A stretch of 64,000 nucleotides of DNA from an uncultured Eubacteriales bacterium (GCA_934444365.1 CAKSCM010000004.1:84108-148107), one strand, 5' to 3'. Shown: positions 1 to 8,671, numbered from the stretch's first letter. Notes: generated from the letters alone by a model not told the origin. Made by a program: numbers and translations.

Positions 1-103
1 CTTAAAAGCACTAAGCGGATTTCAGACCGCTTACCATGGCTAAAAAACCGCCGGCTTATACCGAAAGCTTTTTCTCCGCACAAACGGAAAACCATCGCTT
101 TTT

Positions 104-117
104 TGAACATATGTTCG
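104..117. promoter_or_regulatory. LexA (SOS) box-like palindrome
   Basis: The sequence TGAACATATGTTCG matches the Gram-positive LexA consensus CGAAC-N4-GTTCG at every position except the first base. The core GAACATATGTTC is a perfect 12-bp palindrome. A TATAAG-like hexamer lies on the minus strand about 45 bp to its left, so the controlled gene is probably transcribed leftward off the window edge. The family of site is established knowledge; the target is inferred. Confidence 0.5.
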
Positions 118-767
118 AATGAAAGGCTGCCTTTACCCCGTAATAAAACACAAAATATCGGCCTCACCTTTGTTTTTGCCGGACGGATGAACTTCGGATT
201 TTTAATCCGACAATGCAAATCATAAAAAGCCGGAATAAGTATTTGCTGTTTTTCTCCGCTGGCGCACTATTAATAATAACCGGAGAAAAACGGCTTTCTT
301 CCGGTGCTTTTTCCGCAAAGAATGCCGAAAACACCGAAAAATTCGCGGCCCTTTACCGTCGTATGGCTCATCCTGTTACTCCGCGCCACCATGTTTTTTA
401 CCTCCTTTTTAAAGTATTTATATGTCATCATCCCGTAAAGAGGATGTGCATACCGTAAAAATACAGCGGGCTTTTCCGTTATTGCAGTACCAATGACAGA
501 AATTATTATGTCCGAAGTTTAGAGGTTATTGCCGCAAAATTTTTTATGTCCTAACCGGTAACAATTCGGCTTTTTAAAAAACTTTCAGCTTATTATGCCG
601 CCGTTGCCATTTGTCCTGAGGGTAACCCGGGTATACATATCTAAAATTTATTTGGTTCTTATTTTTCGCGAAGCACAGCGTATAATAGCGAATATTTTAC
701 GCCGCTGTCGCCGGGATATTAAAAGTGCTAAAAAATTAAGGTTATTTTTTCAATTTTTATGTTGTGA

Positions 768-800
768 ATACATCATACACCTATGATGTATTTTTGTCAA
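768..800 (-). promoter_or_regulatory. Sigma-A type promoter overlapped by an inverted repeat
   Basis: On the minus strand TTGACA (795-800) is followed 17 bp later by TATGAT (772-777). A 10-bp inverted repeat, ATACATCATA-N4-TATGATGTAT, spans the spacer and the -10 box (768-791). This is the classical layout of a repressor operator. On the plus strand the same repeat followed by TTTTT could be a weak terminator. No gene is seen within 700 bp downstream on the minus strand. Confidence 0.45.
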
Positions 801-1111
801 GTCTTTTTTCCTGATTGTGTTAATATTTTTGTTGTATTCTTCACTTTCGACCTTTTTCGAGTTTTTCTTTTACAATATGACATGCAAAATCCCCTATAAT
901 ATTCCGTCAGAATAAATAAATATGATAAATTCTCTTTCACAAGCAACAGGTTTTAACGTTGCGCAGAGAATAAATCCGGCATATTACAAAGACCGATACA
1001 TTTGTGTTTTTGGGGCGGACAATAAGCGGATATCGTACTTGGCCGGACTCAGATACGAATAAGCCGCACTTTAGTTTTTCCTTTTGCTGTCCTCTCCGCC
1101 GGGGCGATTTT

Positions 1112-1175
1112 ATAAAAAATAAAGAAAGACCGAAGGATGGTCTTCCTATCATAAGGTCAACCCTTCTTCGGTCTT
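1112..1175 (-). terminator. Intrinsic terminator of the 2-oxoacid oxidoreductase operon
   Basis: Read on the minus strand, AAGACCGAAG (1166-1175) pairs with CTTCGGTCTT (1126-1135), followed by a T-rich run. It lies about 190 bp after the stop of the gamma-subunit gene, the last gene of the operon. Confidence 0.6.
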
Positions 1176-1365
1176 GTGTCGATTTTATCACCGGAGCATA
1201 CTTTTCGCCGATGATTTTCGTTTGGCATCCTTTAAAAGACAAGCCTGTTTTTACGGTTTTGTTTTTGTCCGCCGCGACACTTGGTACTACGCCGGTTGCG
1301 GATTTCCGTTTTTTTGTACCGCGATTCTCCGACGCAAAGCGGCATTGCGCTTTGTTTTTAAAAAG

Positions 1366-1899
1366 CTACTGCTGTGCGCCGAGCTCTATAGCCTTCAGAT
1401 TCAAGGGGACAAGATTCTGCTTCCTGGCCGGAACCGACTTTGCGATCCCCTTTTCAAGTCCCTCAATGCTTACAAGGTGGGTCTCCTTAAACAGCTTGCC
1501 GAGCAATATTATGTTGGCAAGGCCTTTAAGGGAGTGTTCCTCGGCCATTTCGGTCGCCGGAACACTGAATATTTTAATATCGGTGCGGTCGCACTGAACA
1601 TCGACCAAGGTGCTGTCAACAATCACTATGCCGCCCGGGGTAACCGTGCCGATGAATTTATCAAAGGACGGACGGTTCATGGCAATAAGCACATTCGGAG
1701 CGGTGACCAGCGGAGAGGCTATCGGCTCGTCCGACAGACAAACGCTGCAATTGGCGGTGCCTCCGCGCATTTCGGGACCGTAGGAAGGAAGCCACGAGAC
1801 CTCTTTGCCCTCCATTAATCCGGCATAGGCGCAGACCTTGCCGAGAAACAAAATTCCCTGTCCGCCGAACCCGGCGAAAACCATTTTATATTCAGCCAT
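1366..1899 (-). CDS. korC: 2-oxoacid:ferredoxin oxidoreductase, gamma subunit
   Basis: Gamma subunit of a four-subunit ferredoxin-dependent 2-oxoacid oxidoreductase (Kor/Vor class), which oxidatively decarboxylates 2-oxoacids to acyl-CoA and reduces ferredoxin in the cytoplasm. The N-terminus carries the family motif AGFGGQGILFLG (residues 10-21), and the 177-aa length is normal. It is the last gene of an operon in the order delta-alpha-beta-gamma and overlaps the beta gene by 8 bp, which points to translational coupling. The substrate (2-oxoglutarate or branched-chain 2-oxoacids) cannot be told from sequence alone, so the kor naming is a convention here. Confidence 0.9.
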   Translation of the reverse strand: MAEYKMVFAGFGGQGILFLGKVCAYAGLMEGKEVSWLPSYGPEMRGGTANCSVCLSDEPIASPLVTAPNVLIAMNRPSFDKFIGTVTPGGIVIVDSTLVDVQCDRTDIKIFSVPATEMAEEHSLKGLANIILLGKLFKETHLVSIEGLEKGIAKSVPARKQNLVPLNLKAIELGAQQ

Positions 1900-2650
1900 T
1901 GAGCCGCGCCCCCTTTTCGCTGTCCTTATACACCCCGAGAGGATAGTAAGGAATCATATTCTCGCCGAGCCACTTAAGGGCGTCGGTGGGAGAAAGTCCC
2001 CAGTTGGTCGGGCAGGTGGAAAGCACCTCGACAATGGAAAAGCCCTTATGATCTATCTGGTTCCGGAAGGCCTTTTTAATGGCCTTTTTGGCCTCACGCA
2101 CATGGGGAACCGTATCTACCGTAACCCTTTGCGCAAGGGCGACGCCGTCGAGGGTAGACAGCATTTCGCACACCCTTACCGGATATCCGGCATAATTTAC
2201 GTCGCGGCCGTAGGGGGTGGTCTGGGTTACCTGCCCGGGAAGGGTGGTGGGGGCCATCTGACCGCCGGTCATTCCGTATATTGCGTTATTCACGAAGATT
2301 ACGGTTATATCCTCGCCGCGGGTAGCGGCATGAACCGTTTCGGCCGTTCCTATTGCGGCAAGGTCGCCGTCGCCCTGATAAGAAAACACAATATCGTCGG
2401 GATGGGCACGCTTGACGCCGGTTGCAACGGCCGGCGCGCGGCCGTGAGGAGCCTGTATCATATCGCAATTAAAAAAGTTGTAGGCGAGCACCGAGCAGCC
2501 TACCGGCGCAATGCCGACGGTTTTGCCCTCAACGCCGAGCTCGTCTATTACCTCGGCCACCAGCCGGGTGATTATTCCGTGGGTACAGCCCGGGCAATAA
2601 TTGGTTATCGCATCGGTCAATGCGTGGGGTTTATCAAATACTACCGACAT
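1892..2650 (-). CDS. korB: 2-oxoacid:ferredoxin oxidoreductase, beta (TPP-binding) subunit
   Basis: Thiamine-diphosphate-binding subunit. Near the N-terminus is YCPGCTHG, with a CxxC pair typical of the family. The TPP motif runs from GDGDLAAIG (about residue 92) to the NNAIYG segment (about residue 121). The length of 252 aa is typical. Start and stop are coupled to the alpha gene in a TAATG arrangement, with the stop of alpha overlapping this ATG by one base. It should form the active site with the alpha subunit. Only substrate specificity is uncertain. Confidence 0.92.
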   Translation of the reverse strand: MSVVFDKPHALTDAITNYCPGCTHGIITRLVAEVIDELGVEGKTVGIAPVGCSVLAYNFFNCDMIQAPHGRAPAVATGVKRAHPDDIVFSYQGDGDLAAIGTAETVHAATRGEDITVIFVNNAIYGMTGGQMAPTTLPGQVTQTTPYGRDVNYAGYPVRVCEMLSTLDGVALAQRVTVDTVPHVREAKKAIKKAFRNQIDHKGFSIVEVLSTCPTNWGLSPTDALKWLGENMIPYYPLGVYKDSEKGARLNG

Positions 2651-3714
2651 TATTCTGCACCTCCCAAAATCCTGTCGATCTGTGCGGATATTTCCTCGGG
2701 CTGCGGAATAACTCCGCCGGTCCGGCCGAAGAAATGCACCGCGCGCGAGCAGTCGATCGCCAGCTTTACGTCATCTATCATCTGACCCTTGTTCATTTCC
2801 ACAACAAGGAATTTATCGGTTGTCTTCGCGACCTTTTTAAGTACCTTTTCGGGGAAGGGCCAAAGGGTAATCGGCTTTATAAGACCGACCTTTTGTCCCT
2901 TTTCTCTCGCCTGCTTTACGGCGGCGAGGGCAACCCTTGCCGACGCACCGAAGGCAACCAAGGTAAGCTCGGCGTCCTCGGTATAATACTCGACGGCGCG
3001 CTGTTCGGTCTGCTTTATTTTTTCATACCGCTCAAACCGCTCGTCCACCAACTCCTCAAGCTCGCTGGCCTGAAGATAAAGGGAATTGATTATGTTGTGC
3101 GGACGCTTGTTGTCGTGACCGCATGCCGCCCACGGCTTTTCGGGCAGCTTTTTATCCGAATTGTCGGGCAGCTCTACCGGCTCCATCATCTGGCCGAGCA
3201 TACCGTCGGCTAAAATCATGGCCGGCATACGGTATTCGTCGGCCTTATCAAAAGCAAGACCTATAAGATCGACCATTTCCTGTACGGTCGAAGGAGCAAA
3301 AACCAACAGTTGATAATCGCCGTGACCGAGCGCCTTGGTCGCCTGCCAGTAATCCGACTGGGAGGGCTGAATTCCGCCGAGTCCCGGACCGCCGCGCTGT
3401 ACGTTGATTATTACGCAGGGAACATCGCTGCCGGCAATGTACGACACACCCTCGCTTTTAAGGCTTATTCCGGGCGATGAGGATGAGGTCATTGCCCTTA
3501 CTCCCGAGCCGGCCGCGCCGAGCACCATGTTTATAGCGGCGATTTCGGACTCGGCCTGCAGATAAACCCCGCCGATTTTCGGCATGGTTTTGGCCATATA
3601 GGCCGCAAGCTCGGTCTGGGGGGTTATAGGATAACCGAAGAAATGGTGACATCCGGCGTTTATCGCGGCGGCGGCCATTGCTTCGTTTCCTTTCATAAGT
3701 ACCTTTTCAGACAT
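2650..3714 (-). CDS. korA: 2-oxoacid:ferredoxin oxidoreductase, alpha subunit
   Basis: Alpha (pyrimidine-binding) subunit of the ferredoxin oxidoreductase. The start MSEKVLMKGNEAMAAAAINA followed by the GYPITPQTE segment is the family signature for the substrate- and TPP-contacting loop. The length of 354 aa matches Kor/Vor alpha subunits that lack the fused gamma domain. An AGGAG-type ribosome site precedes the ATG. It lies 8 bp after the ferredoxin subunit gene, so the four genes form one transcription unit. It supplies reduced ferredoxin in anaerobes or, run in reverse, fixes CO2 onto acyl-CoA; the direction cannot be read from sequence. Confidence 0.92.
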   Translation of the reverse strand: MSEKVLMKGNEAMAAAAINAGCHHFFGYPITPQTELAAYMAKTMPKIGGVYLQAESEIAAINMVLGAAGSGVRAMTSSSSPGISLKSEGVSYIAGSDVPCVIINVQRGGPGLGGIQPSQSDYWQATKALGHGDYQLLVFAPSTVQEMVDLIGLAFDKADEYRMPAMILADGMLGQMMEPVELPDNSDKKLPEKPWAACGHDNKRPHNIINSLYLQASELEELVDERFERYEKIKQTEQRAVEYYTEDAELTLVAFGASARVALAAVKQAREKGQKVGLIKPITLWPFPEKVLKKVAKTTDKFLVVEMNKGQMIDDVKLAIDCSRAVHFFGRTGGVIPQPEEISAQIDRILGGAE

Positions 3715-3722
3715 TTTATCAC

Positions 3723-3932
3723 CTACTCCTTTTCGACCTTAAGCGCTACATCCGGGCACATAACGGCGCACATCGCACAGGCAATGCACTTTTCCGGCGA
3801 CACAAACCGGGCCGGGTGATATCCCTTGGAATTAAGCTCCTTTGACATCTCGAGCGCCCCCTTGGGACATACGCTGACGCACAGTCCGCAGCCCTTGCAG
3901 CGCTCGGTTTTTACGGTTACCTTATTGGGCAT
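3723..3932 (-). CDS. korD: 2-oxoacid:ferredoxin oxidoreductase, delta (2x[4Fe-4S]) subunit
   Basis: Small ferredoxin-type subunit with two CxxCxxCxxxCP clusters: CKGCGLCVSVCP and CIACAMCAVMCP. It carries electrons from the TPP site to free ferredoxin. The start was set at MPNKVTVKTERC because AAAGGA sits 8 bases before that ATG; a longer frame with seven more residues exists but lacks a ribosome site. First gene of the kor operon, 157 bp after the P-loop ATPase gene on the same strand. Confidence 0.88.
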   Translation of the reverse strand: MPNKVTVKTERCKGCGLCVSVCPKGALEMSKELNSKGYHPARFVSPEKCIACAMCAVMCPDVALKVEKE

Positions 3933-4089
3933 AATGTCAATCCTTTCAGTCATTAATGAATATATAATATTATCGTTTTTACGATTTTTCCGATTTTATT
4001 TTATTTTTTTGTTTTCTTTCGTCGGTCGATTCGGTTGCGCCCGGCCGACCGCTCATATTTTCAGTTTTTCGGCAGGCAGCATGATTATC

Positions 4090-4788
4090 TTACAGTTCTT
4101 CGGTCCCGGCCTTTTCCCAATCGGGAAGGACCAGCCGCTCTGCGCAAAAAATATCGCTTCGGCCGGATATTCCGGCGGCTTTCGAAATTTTTTCGGTAAC
4201 AACGGTGTATTTTACCGGCAATCCGCAAAGAGCCGACACCTTATCGGCATATTCGAATGATTTTATAACGTCCTCCGGCTCGGTTTCATTGCAAAGATGG
4301 GAATTGTTAACAATTGCCGTGGCCGAAAGATGTGATGCCGCTTCGATCTCGCGTAAAATTTCGAGGGCTCCGTCCGGGGTCGCCACCTGCTCGCGATAGC
4401 GATTTATAACGTAATACATTTCGTATCCTGCCTGCTTTATCCGCTCGGAATACTGGGCGAGTGCAACCGCCCCGGCGTCGTCTCCGCCGATATCAAAGAC
4501 GGCATAATCGTATTCCCTGTCGGTTCCCACCGTATCGAAAACCGAAGCCACCCTCGGCGAAATGCAGGGCGCATCCACCGTTGTAGACGAAAAAACCGGA
4601 GCAATAAGCTCCACCGAATGCTTTTTGAGAATATCCTCATAGTCACCCGAGCGAAAATAAGGATTTACTATATCCATATCGACAAGAACGGTCCTTTTTT
4701 CGCCGCACCGGGAAAGTCCTGAAGCGAGATTGAGGGAAAAATTCGTCTTACCGCAGCCGTAATGGCCGCAAACAAGTATCAGCTTCAA
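4090..4788 (-). CDS. ParA/MinD-like P-loop ATPase of unknown role
   Basis: About 233 residues. It begins LKLILVCGHYGCGKTNFSLN, a Walker A of the form GHYGCGKTN close to those of the CobB/ParA/MinD superfamily, followed by the switch segment VDMDIVNPYF and by VFDIGGDDAG as a Walker B-like region. A TTG start at 4788 is preferred because AAAGGGGGG lies just upstream; the longer ATG frame adds 13 residues without a ribosome site. It precedes the kor operon on the same strand. Proteins of this type commonly handle cofactor or metal insertion, or position other proteins, but nothing here identifies the client. Function unknown. Confidence 0.75.
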   Translation of the reverse strand: MKLILVCGHYGCGKTNFSLNLASGLSRCGEKRTVLVDMDIVNPYFRSGDYEDILKKHSVELIAPVFSSTTVDAPCISPRVASVFDTVGTDREYDYAVFDIGGDDAGAVALAQYSERIKQAGYEMYYVINRYREQVATPDGALEILREIEAASHLSATAIVNNSHLCNETEPEDVIKSFEYADKVSALCGLPVKYTVVTEKISKAAGISGRSDIFCAERLVLPDWEKAGTEEL

Positions 4789-5262
4789 AAAATCCCCCCC
4801 TTTAACAAAACGACAACTCGTCCGCAAGAAAAATCACAAAAAATCCGAACGTATTTTAATGTCGAAATTCCGCACTTTATACGGCTTCACCCTCAAGGTC
4901 CGACGATAATGAAATTATATCATTTTGCCGGACTATATGCAACCGAGTAAATCGAGCAATTTTGCATGAAATTATTTACAGATTATGGACAAATAACCGT
5001 CATTACTATAAAGCACTGTAAAATCCGGCCGGAATACAGCCGTCACGGGACCTCAAAAAAACCGCCGGAGCAGGTCGCGAAATAACGGATTAAAAACACG
5101 GTCGGCCGGCCGATATGGTAAAAGCCGCAACCGTCGGCAAAGCCGGCGATTTCTAAATCCGTTAAAAATATAACGGCGGTAAAGCCGGCGCACTCTTAAA
5201 AAACAACAAAAGGTTCCGGCCGCATTGTATCTCCGCTTAAAAAAGCGAAAATGCTGCCTCAA

Positions 5263-5540
5263 GGGCGGACTTAAGATAAGGAAAAGCCGCCCTGTAAAAA
5301 GTTTTTGCGCTGAGCGGCGCCGAAAATGCCCGAAATATATCTTCATTATTCCGGCACTTTTGCCTTGCCATAAGAACAAAATTCCTTTTTACAGGGTGCA
5401 TGGCAGTTTTGCGCGTGATATTTTTCGTTCAGACAAAATAAAAAATCCCGGCAATACTTTGTGTATTACCGAGATTTTTTATGAAGTATGGGCGGAAAAG
5501 ATCCGCTCAAAACCGGCTTATCCTTATCTTAAGTCCGCCC
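5263..5540. repeat. Composite inverted-repeat (MITE-like) element
   Basis: 27-bp arms at 5263-5289 and 5514-5540 match at 26 of 27 positions when one is inverted; each begins GGGCGGACTTAAGATAAGG read inward. A second perfect 12-bp inverted pair, CCCTGTAAAAAG / CTTTTTACAGGG, lies inside (5290-5301 and 5385-5396). No protein is encoded. A sequence related to the arm recurs at about 49974. This suggests a small non-autonomous mobile or structural repeat, but no target-site duplication was established. Confidence 0.6.
5446..5483 (-). terminator. Intrinsic terminator after khpA
   Basis: Read on the minus strand, AATCTCGGTAATAC pairs with GTATTGCCGGGATT and is followed by TTTTTTATTTT. Two of the pairs are G-U wobbles only on the minus strand and would be mismatches on the plus strand, which fixes the orientation. 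It lies about 85 bp past the khpA stop. Confidence 0.7.
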
Positions 5541-5566
5541 AACCCTTAACTTTCTGCACGCATTAA

Positions 5567-5800
5567 TCAGTCTATTTCGACTGCAACCTTCTGGTCAACG
5601 CGGCTTGCGGCGGCTCTCATCACGGTACGGATAGCCTTGGCAATTCTGCCCTGCTTACCTATAACGCGACCCATGTCGCCCTCGGCAACGTGAAGATGAT
5701 AGGTGACGATGCCTTCTTCGTCAGCCTCATCTACGCTCACGGTTACCTGATCGGGAAACTCAACGAGTCCCTGAGCAATTGAAACCAATAACTCCTGCAT
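5567..5800 (-). CDS. khpA: KhpA, KH-domain RNA-binding protein
   Basis: Small KH-domain protein (77 aa) that binds RNA in the cytoplasm, usually partnered with the Jag/KhpB protein in Firmicutes. The GXXG loop of the KH fold is visible as VIGKQGRIAKAIRTVMRAAA. An AGGAGG site precedes the ATG. It follows rpsP by 23 bp and is co-transcribed with it, the usual neighbour pair. Commonly rimM, trmD and rplS come next; here a gene-free repeat region follows instead, so the ribosomal operon has been split. Confidence 0.9.
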   Translation of the reverse strand: MQELLVSIAQGLVEFPDQVTVSVDEADEEGIVTYHLHVAEGDMGRVIGKQGRIAKAIRTVMRAAASRVDQKVAVEID

Positions 5801-5823
5801 TGTTTTACCTCCTTATTCTCCGA

Positions 5824-6066
5824 TTAAAGTACTCCGTTTTTCTTCAAAAGCGCCTTTACCGTATCGGTGGGCTGAGCGCCGTTTGAGATCCAAGTCTTAG
5901 CCTTCTCCGTGTCAATCTTCACTACCGGCTCGGCCTCGGTGGGGTTGTAGTAGCCGATCTCCTCGATGAATCTGCCGTCACGCGGATATCTCGAATCCGC
6001 AACAACTATACGGTAAAAGGGGGCTTTCTTAGCGCCCATGCGGCGCAATCTGATCTTTACTGCCAT
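5824..6066 (-). CDS. rpsP: 30S ribosomal protein S16
   Basis: S16 (80 aa), a primary assembly protein of the small ribosomal subunit. The N-terminus MAVKIRLRRMGAKKAPFYRI and the following VVADSRYPRDGRFIEEIGYY are diagnostic. A GGAGGTG ribosome site precedes the ATG. Read toward khpA. The 329-bp gap to ffh holds a weak hairpin with a T-run on the minus strand, so rpsP probably has its own promoter. Confidence 0.97.
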   Translation of the reverse strand: MAVKIRLRRMGAKKAPFYRIVVADSRYPRDGRFIEEIGYYNPTEAEPVVKIDTEKAKTWISNGAQPTDTVKALLKKNGVL

Positions 6067-6395
6067 TTTTTCACCTCCGTTTTCTGTCGGTTTTTCCTTT
6101 AAAGCTTAAGCTGACGGGAGTCGGTTTAAGGCAAAAAAGCATATCCGAACCGCCCGATATATTCGTTACGGTTAACGAATCTCCTCGCCTGCCGTACCCT
6201 TCAAAATAAAAACCTCGATTAAATGTATTCGGCCCGGTGAATTTCCCGAAAAGGGAATGCACCAAAATTAAGCCGTATATTTTTCACACCGGCATAACCC
6301 CGGCCTTAAATATCAAAAAAGGGGGAACCTCTTTTGAAATTAAGTCCCTGTAAAATGCCGCCGGAAGAATCGGTTTTTAAAGCCGCGCTTACGGA
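6067..6395 (-). other. ffh-rpsP intergenic gap
   Basis: No gene seen. About 6316-6340, read on the minus strand, AAAAGAGG and CCCCTTTTTT can form a short hairpin with a T-run, a possible terminator of ffh. Nothing else recognised. Confidence 0.4.
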
Positions 6396-7757
6396 TTAAA
6401 ATCCGCCCGGGCCGCCCATTGGGCCCATACCGCCCGGGCCCATCATGCCGCGCATACGGCGCATTCCCTTTTTGGAGGTCATGCCCTTCATCATTTTCCT
6501 TGTGGCCTCAAGCTGGTGCAAAAGACGGTTTACGTCCTCTACCTTCATTCCGCTGCCGGCCGCGATTCTGCGCTTGCGCGAGGGATTTATAAGCTCGGGC
6601 TTTTCGCGCTCGGCCGGGGTCATGGACTGAATTATAGCCTCAACACGAAGAAGCTGGCGGTCGTCTATATCGACGTCCTTTACCTGCCGGCCTACACCCG
6701 GAAGCATCGACATGAGCTGTTTGAGCGAACCCATCTTTTTAACCTGCTCAAGCTGGCTGAGCATATCGTTAAAATCAAGCTTGTTGCGGCGGAGCTTTTC
6801 GGCCATTTCGGCCGCCTTTTTCTCGTCAAGCTGTTTTTCCGCCTTTTCTATAAGGGAGAGCATATCTCCCATGCCGAGTATCCGGTTAGCCATACGGTCG
6901 GGATAAAACGGCTCTAAATCGTCGATCTTTTCGCCGCTGCCGGCGAATTTTATCGGAACGCCGGTCACCGCCCTTACCGAAAGCGCGGCGCCGCCTCGTG
7001 TGTCGCCGTCAAGCTTTGTAAGCACAACGCCGGTAATTCCGAGGGTCTGATTGAACGTCTCGGCGACGTTTACGGCCTCCTGTCCGGTCATGGAATCGAC
7101 TACAAGCAGTATTTCCACCGGCTCGACGGCCGCCTTCATGCGGCTTAATTCATCCATTAAGGTCTCGTCTATCTGCAAACGGCCGGCCGTATCAAGCAAT
7201 ACATAATCGTATCCGTAATCACGGGAATACTTTACAGCCTCCGTCGCCGTTTTAACGGGATCCTGGGTTCCCCTTTCAAAAACCGGAGCGCCGGCCTTTT
7301 CGCCTACGATCTGTAACTGCTGAATTGCAGCCGGACGGTAAATGTCGCACGCCACAAGCAAAGGCCTGTGTCCGCCTGATTTAAGAAACCGCGCTATTTT
7401 GGCCGAATGGGTGGTTTTACCCGAGCCCTGAAGTCCGCACATCATGACGACGCTCGGCCCCTTTGAAGCGGTATTTAAACGGGAATTCTCGCTGCCCATA
7501 AGGGCGATGAGCTCCTCGTTTACTATCTTTATAACCATCTGGGCGGGTGTCAGGCTTTCGGTGACCTTTTCGCCTATTGCCCTCTCGGCGACCTTTGAGG
7601 TAAAATCCTTGGCTACACGGTAGTTTACGTCGGCCTCAAGAAGCGCTAAACGCACCTCTCGCATGGCGTCCTTTACATCCGCCTCGGAGAGCTTTCCGTG
7701 ATTGCGGAGCCTTTTAAAGGCAGCGCTGAGTTTATCGGTAAGGCCTTCAAACGCCAC
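6396..7757 (-). CDS. ffh: Signal recognition particle protein Ffh
   Basis: SRP54-type GTPase that binds 4.5S RNA and signal sequences of nascent chains and delivers them to FtsY. Domains in order: N domain (1-90), G domain with GLQGSGKTTHSAK (P-loop, about 108), DTAGRLQID and TKLDGDTRGG, then the methionine-rich M domain from about 320. It ends in a Gly/Met-rich tail. The 453-aa length is normal. ylxM lies upstream on the same strand, as in other Firmicutes, but is separated by 225 bp here. Confidence 0.97.
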   Translation of the reverse strand: MAFEGLTDKLSAAFKRLRNHGKLSEADVKDAMREVRLALLEADVNYRVAKDFTSKVAERAIGEKVTESLTPAQMVIKIVNEELIALMGSENSRLNTASKGPSVVMMCGLQGSGKTTHSAKIARFLKSGGHRPLLVACDIYRPAAIQQLQIVGEKAGAPVFERGTQDPVKTATEAVKYSRDYGYDYVLLDTAGRLQIDETLMDELSRMKAAVEPVEILLVVDSMTGQEAVNVAETFNQTLGITGVVLTKLDGDTRGGAALSVRAVTGVPIKFAGSGEKIDDLEPFYPDRMANRILGMGDMLSLIEKAEKQLDEKKAAEMAEKLRRNKLDFNDMLSQLEQVKKMGSLKQLMSMLPGVGRQVKDVDIDDRQLLRVEAIIQSMTPAEREKPELINPSRKRRIAAGSGMKVEDVNRLLHQLEATRKMMKGMTSKKGMRRMRGMMGPGGMGPMGGPGGF

Positions 7758-7982
7758 TGTAACTCACTTCCTAACATAAACTGAAGATAAAAACAATAAG
7801 AATAACAGTATTTGCACCGTGTTTTAAAAATTACAACGGTAAGGTTTTTAAAATTCAAATAACATTCGCCGGCAAACGGCGTCCCGACCGTTTTAGCCGT
7901 GTTTTTCACAGTCCGCGAAGAGTCCTTTTGTTGCGCCGGAAGATGTGCGGCGCTTGAATTTAAATATAATTAAAATTAAGGC

Positions 7983-8345
7983 TTAAAGCTGCAAAAGCTC
8001 CCTGCAAATATCGGCGATTCTGTCAAGCTGAGCGGTACAATCATCGCCGTCGGAAGCGCTTATTCTCGCACCGCTTACGGCCGATTCTATTTTTTCGGCC
8101 GCGCCGTAAACGGCCGACAGCCTTTTTAAAAATCCGAGCGATTCCTCATATCCGTAAAGCTTTTGTTCGCCGCGGCGTATGCTTTCGAGCACGGCCTGCC
8201 GCGACACCCCCTGCAGCTCGGCTATCTCGCCCAAGGACAGATCGTCAAAATAATAATATTCAAAGGCCTGCCGTCTTTTATCGCTCAAAAGAGGGGCATA
8301 AAGATCGAAAAGCCTTGTCAGCTCAACCGATATTTCCTTTGCCAT
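7983..8345 (-). CDS. ylxM: YlxM family DNA-binding protein
   Basis: 120-aa protein with a sigma-factor-region-4-like helix-turn-helix (LSLGEIAELQGVSRQAVLESIRR). The family sits beside ffh in Firmicutes and has been implicated in SRP function or regulation. The start MAKEISVELTRLFDLYAPLLSDKRRQAFEYYYFDDLSLGEIA is cut by no frameshift, and GGAGG precedes it. It is first in the transcript from the strong promoter at 8476-8504. The C-terminus after residue 85 is less conserved in appearance. Confidence 0.9.
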   Translation of the reverse strand: MAKEISVELTRLFDLYAPLLSDKRRQAFEYYYFDDLSLGEIAELQGVSRQAVLESIRRGEQKLYGYEESLGFLKRLSAVYGAAEKIESAVSGARISASDGDDCTAQLDRIADICRELLQL

Positions 8346-8671
8346 ACGACACCTCCGGACAAGCGAAAACCGCCCTGAAAGCGGCGTGTACCGTAATGTT
8401 TTAATCCGGACGGCACGGCCCTAAACGCCAACCGTTCGGATTGTCTGTAAAGCTTAACAGCTTGACACCTGATGTATTATACACGGTTTTGGGCGCCCTG
8501 TCAAGACCTAAAAGCTCATACTTTCGGGCATTTGAGCATATTTTTTAAAAAAGCCGTAATATTAATTAAAATGTTCCGGCGATAATACCATCGATTAACA
8601 AAACAAGTGTTGCACCGGATAGGGACAACATGAGGAAAATAAAAAAACTTAAAATCAAAAGGAGAACCGTT
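8346..8671. other. Divergent ylxM / yqfC intergenic region
   Basis: Holds the minus-strand promoter at 8476-8504 and a roughly 125-nt leader to ylxM in which AATCCG and CGGATT can pair. On the plus side no clear promoter for yqfC was found. No gene. Confidence 0.5.
8476..8504 (-). promoter_or_regulatory. Consensus sigma-A promoter for ylxM-ffh
   Basis: On the minus strand TTGACA (8499-8504) and TATAAT (8476-8481) are separated by exactly 17 bp: both hexamers perfect, spacer optimal. Expected start near 8469. Confidence 0.8.

Larger units (their letters stand above)
1..1365. other. Gene-free left end
   Basis: No open frame here resembles a gene. The stretch is A+T-rich in its middle (about 640-930). 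It carries an SOS-box-like palindrome near 104-117, a minus-strand promoter with an overlapping inverted repeat near 768-800, and the terminator of the 2-oxoacid oxidoreductase operon near 1112-1175. Any gene driven leftward from here lies outside the window. Confidence 0.6.
4789..5566. other. Intergenic region with a foldback repeat
   Basis: No gene seen. About 5263-5540 is occupied by a composite inverted-repeat element, listed separately, which contains the likely terminator of the rpsP-khpA transcript. The rest (4789-5262) shows no recognisable feature. Confidence 0.6.

Noticed and set aside
213..458. 81-codon plus-strand frame near the left edge
   Set aside because: No ribosome site at good spacing, low-complexity translation and no family resemblance.
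1004..2785. Several plus-strand frames over the 2-oxoacid oxidoreductase genes
   Set aside because: They mirror the minus-strand subunits, which carry clear motifs and ribosome sites.
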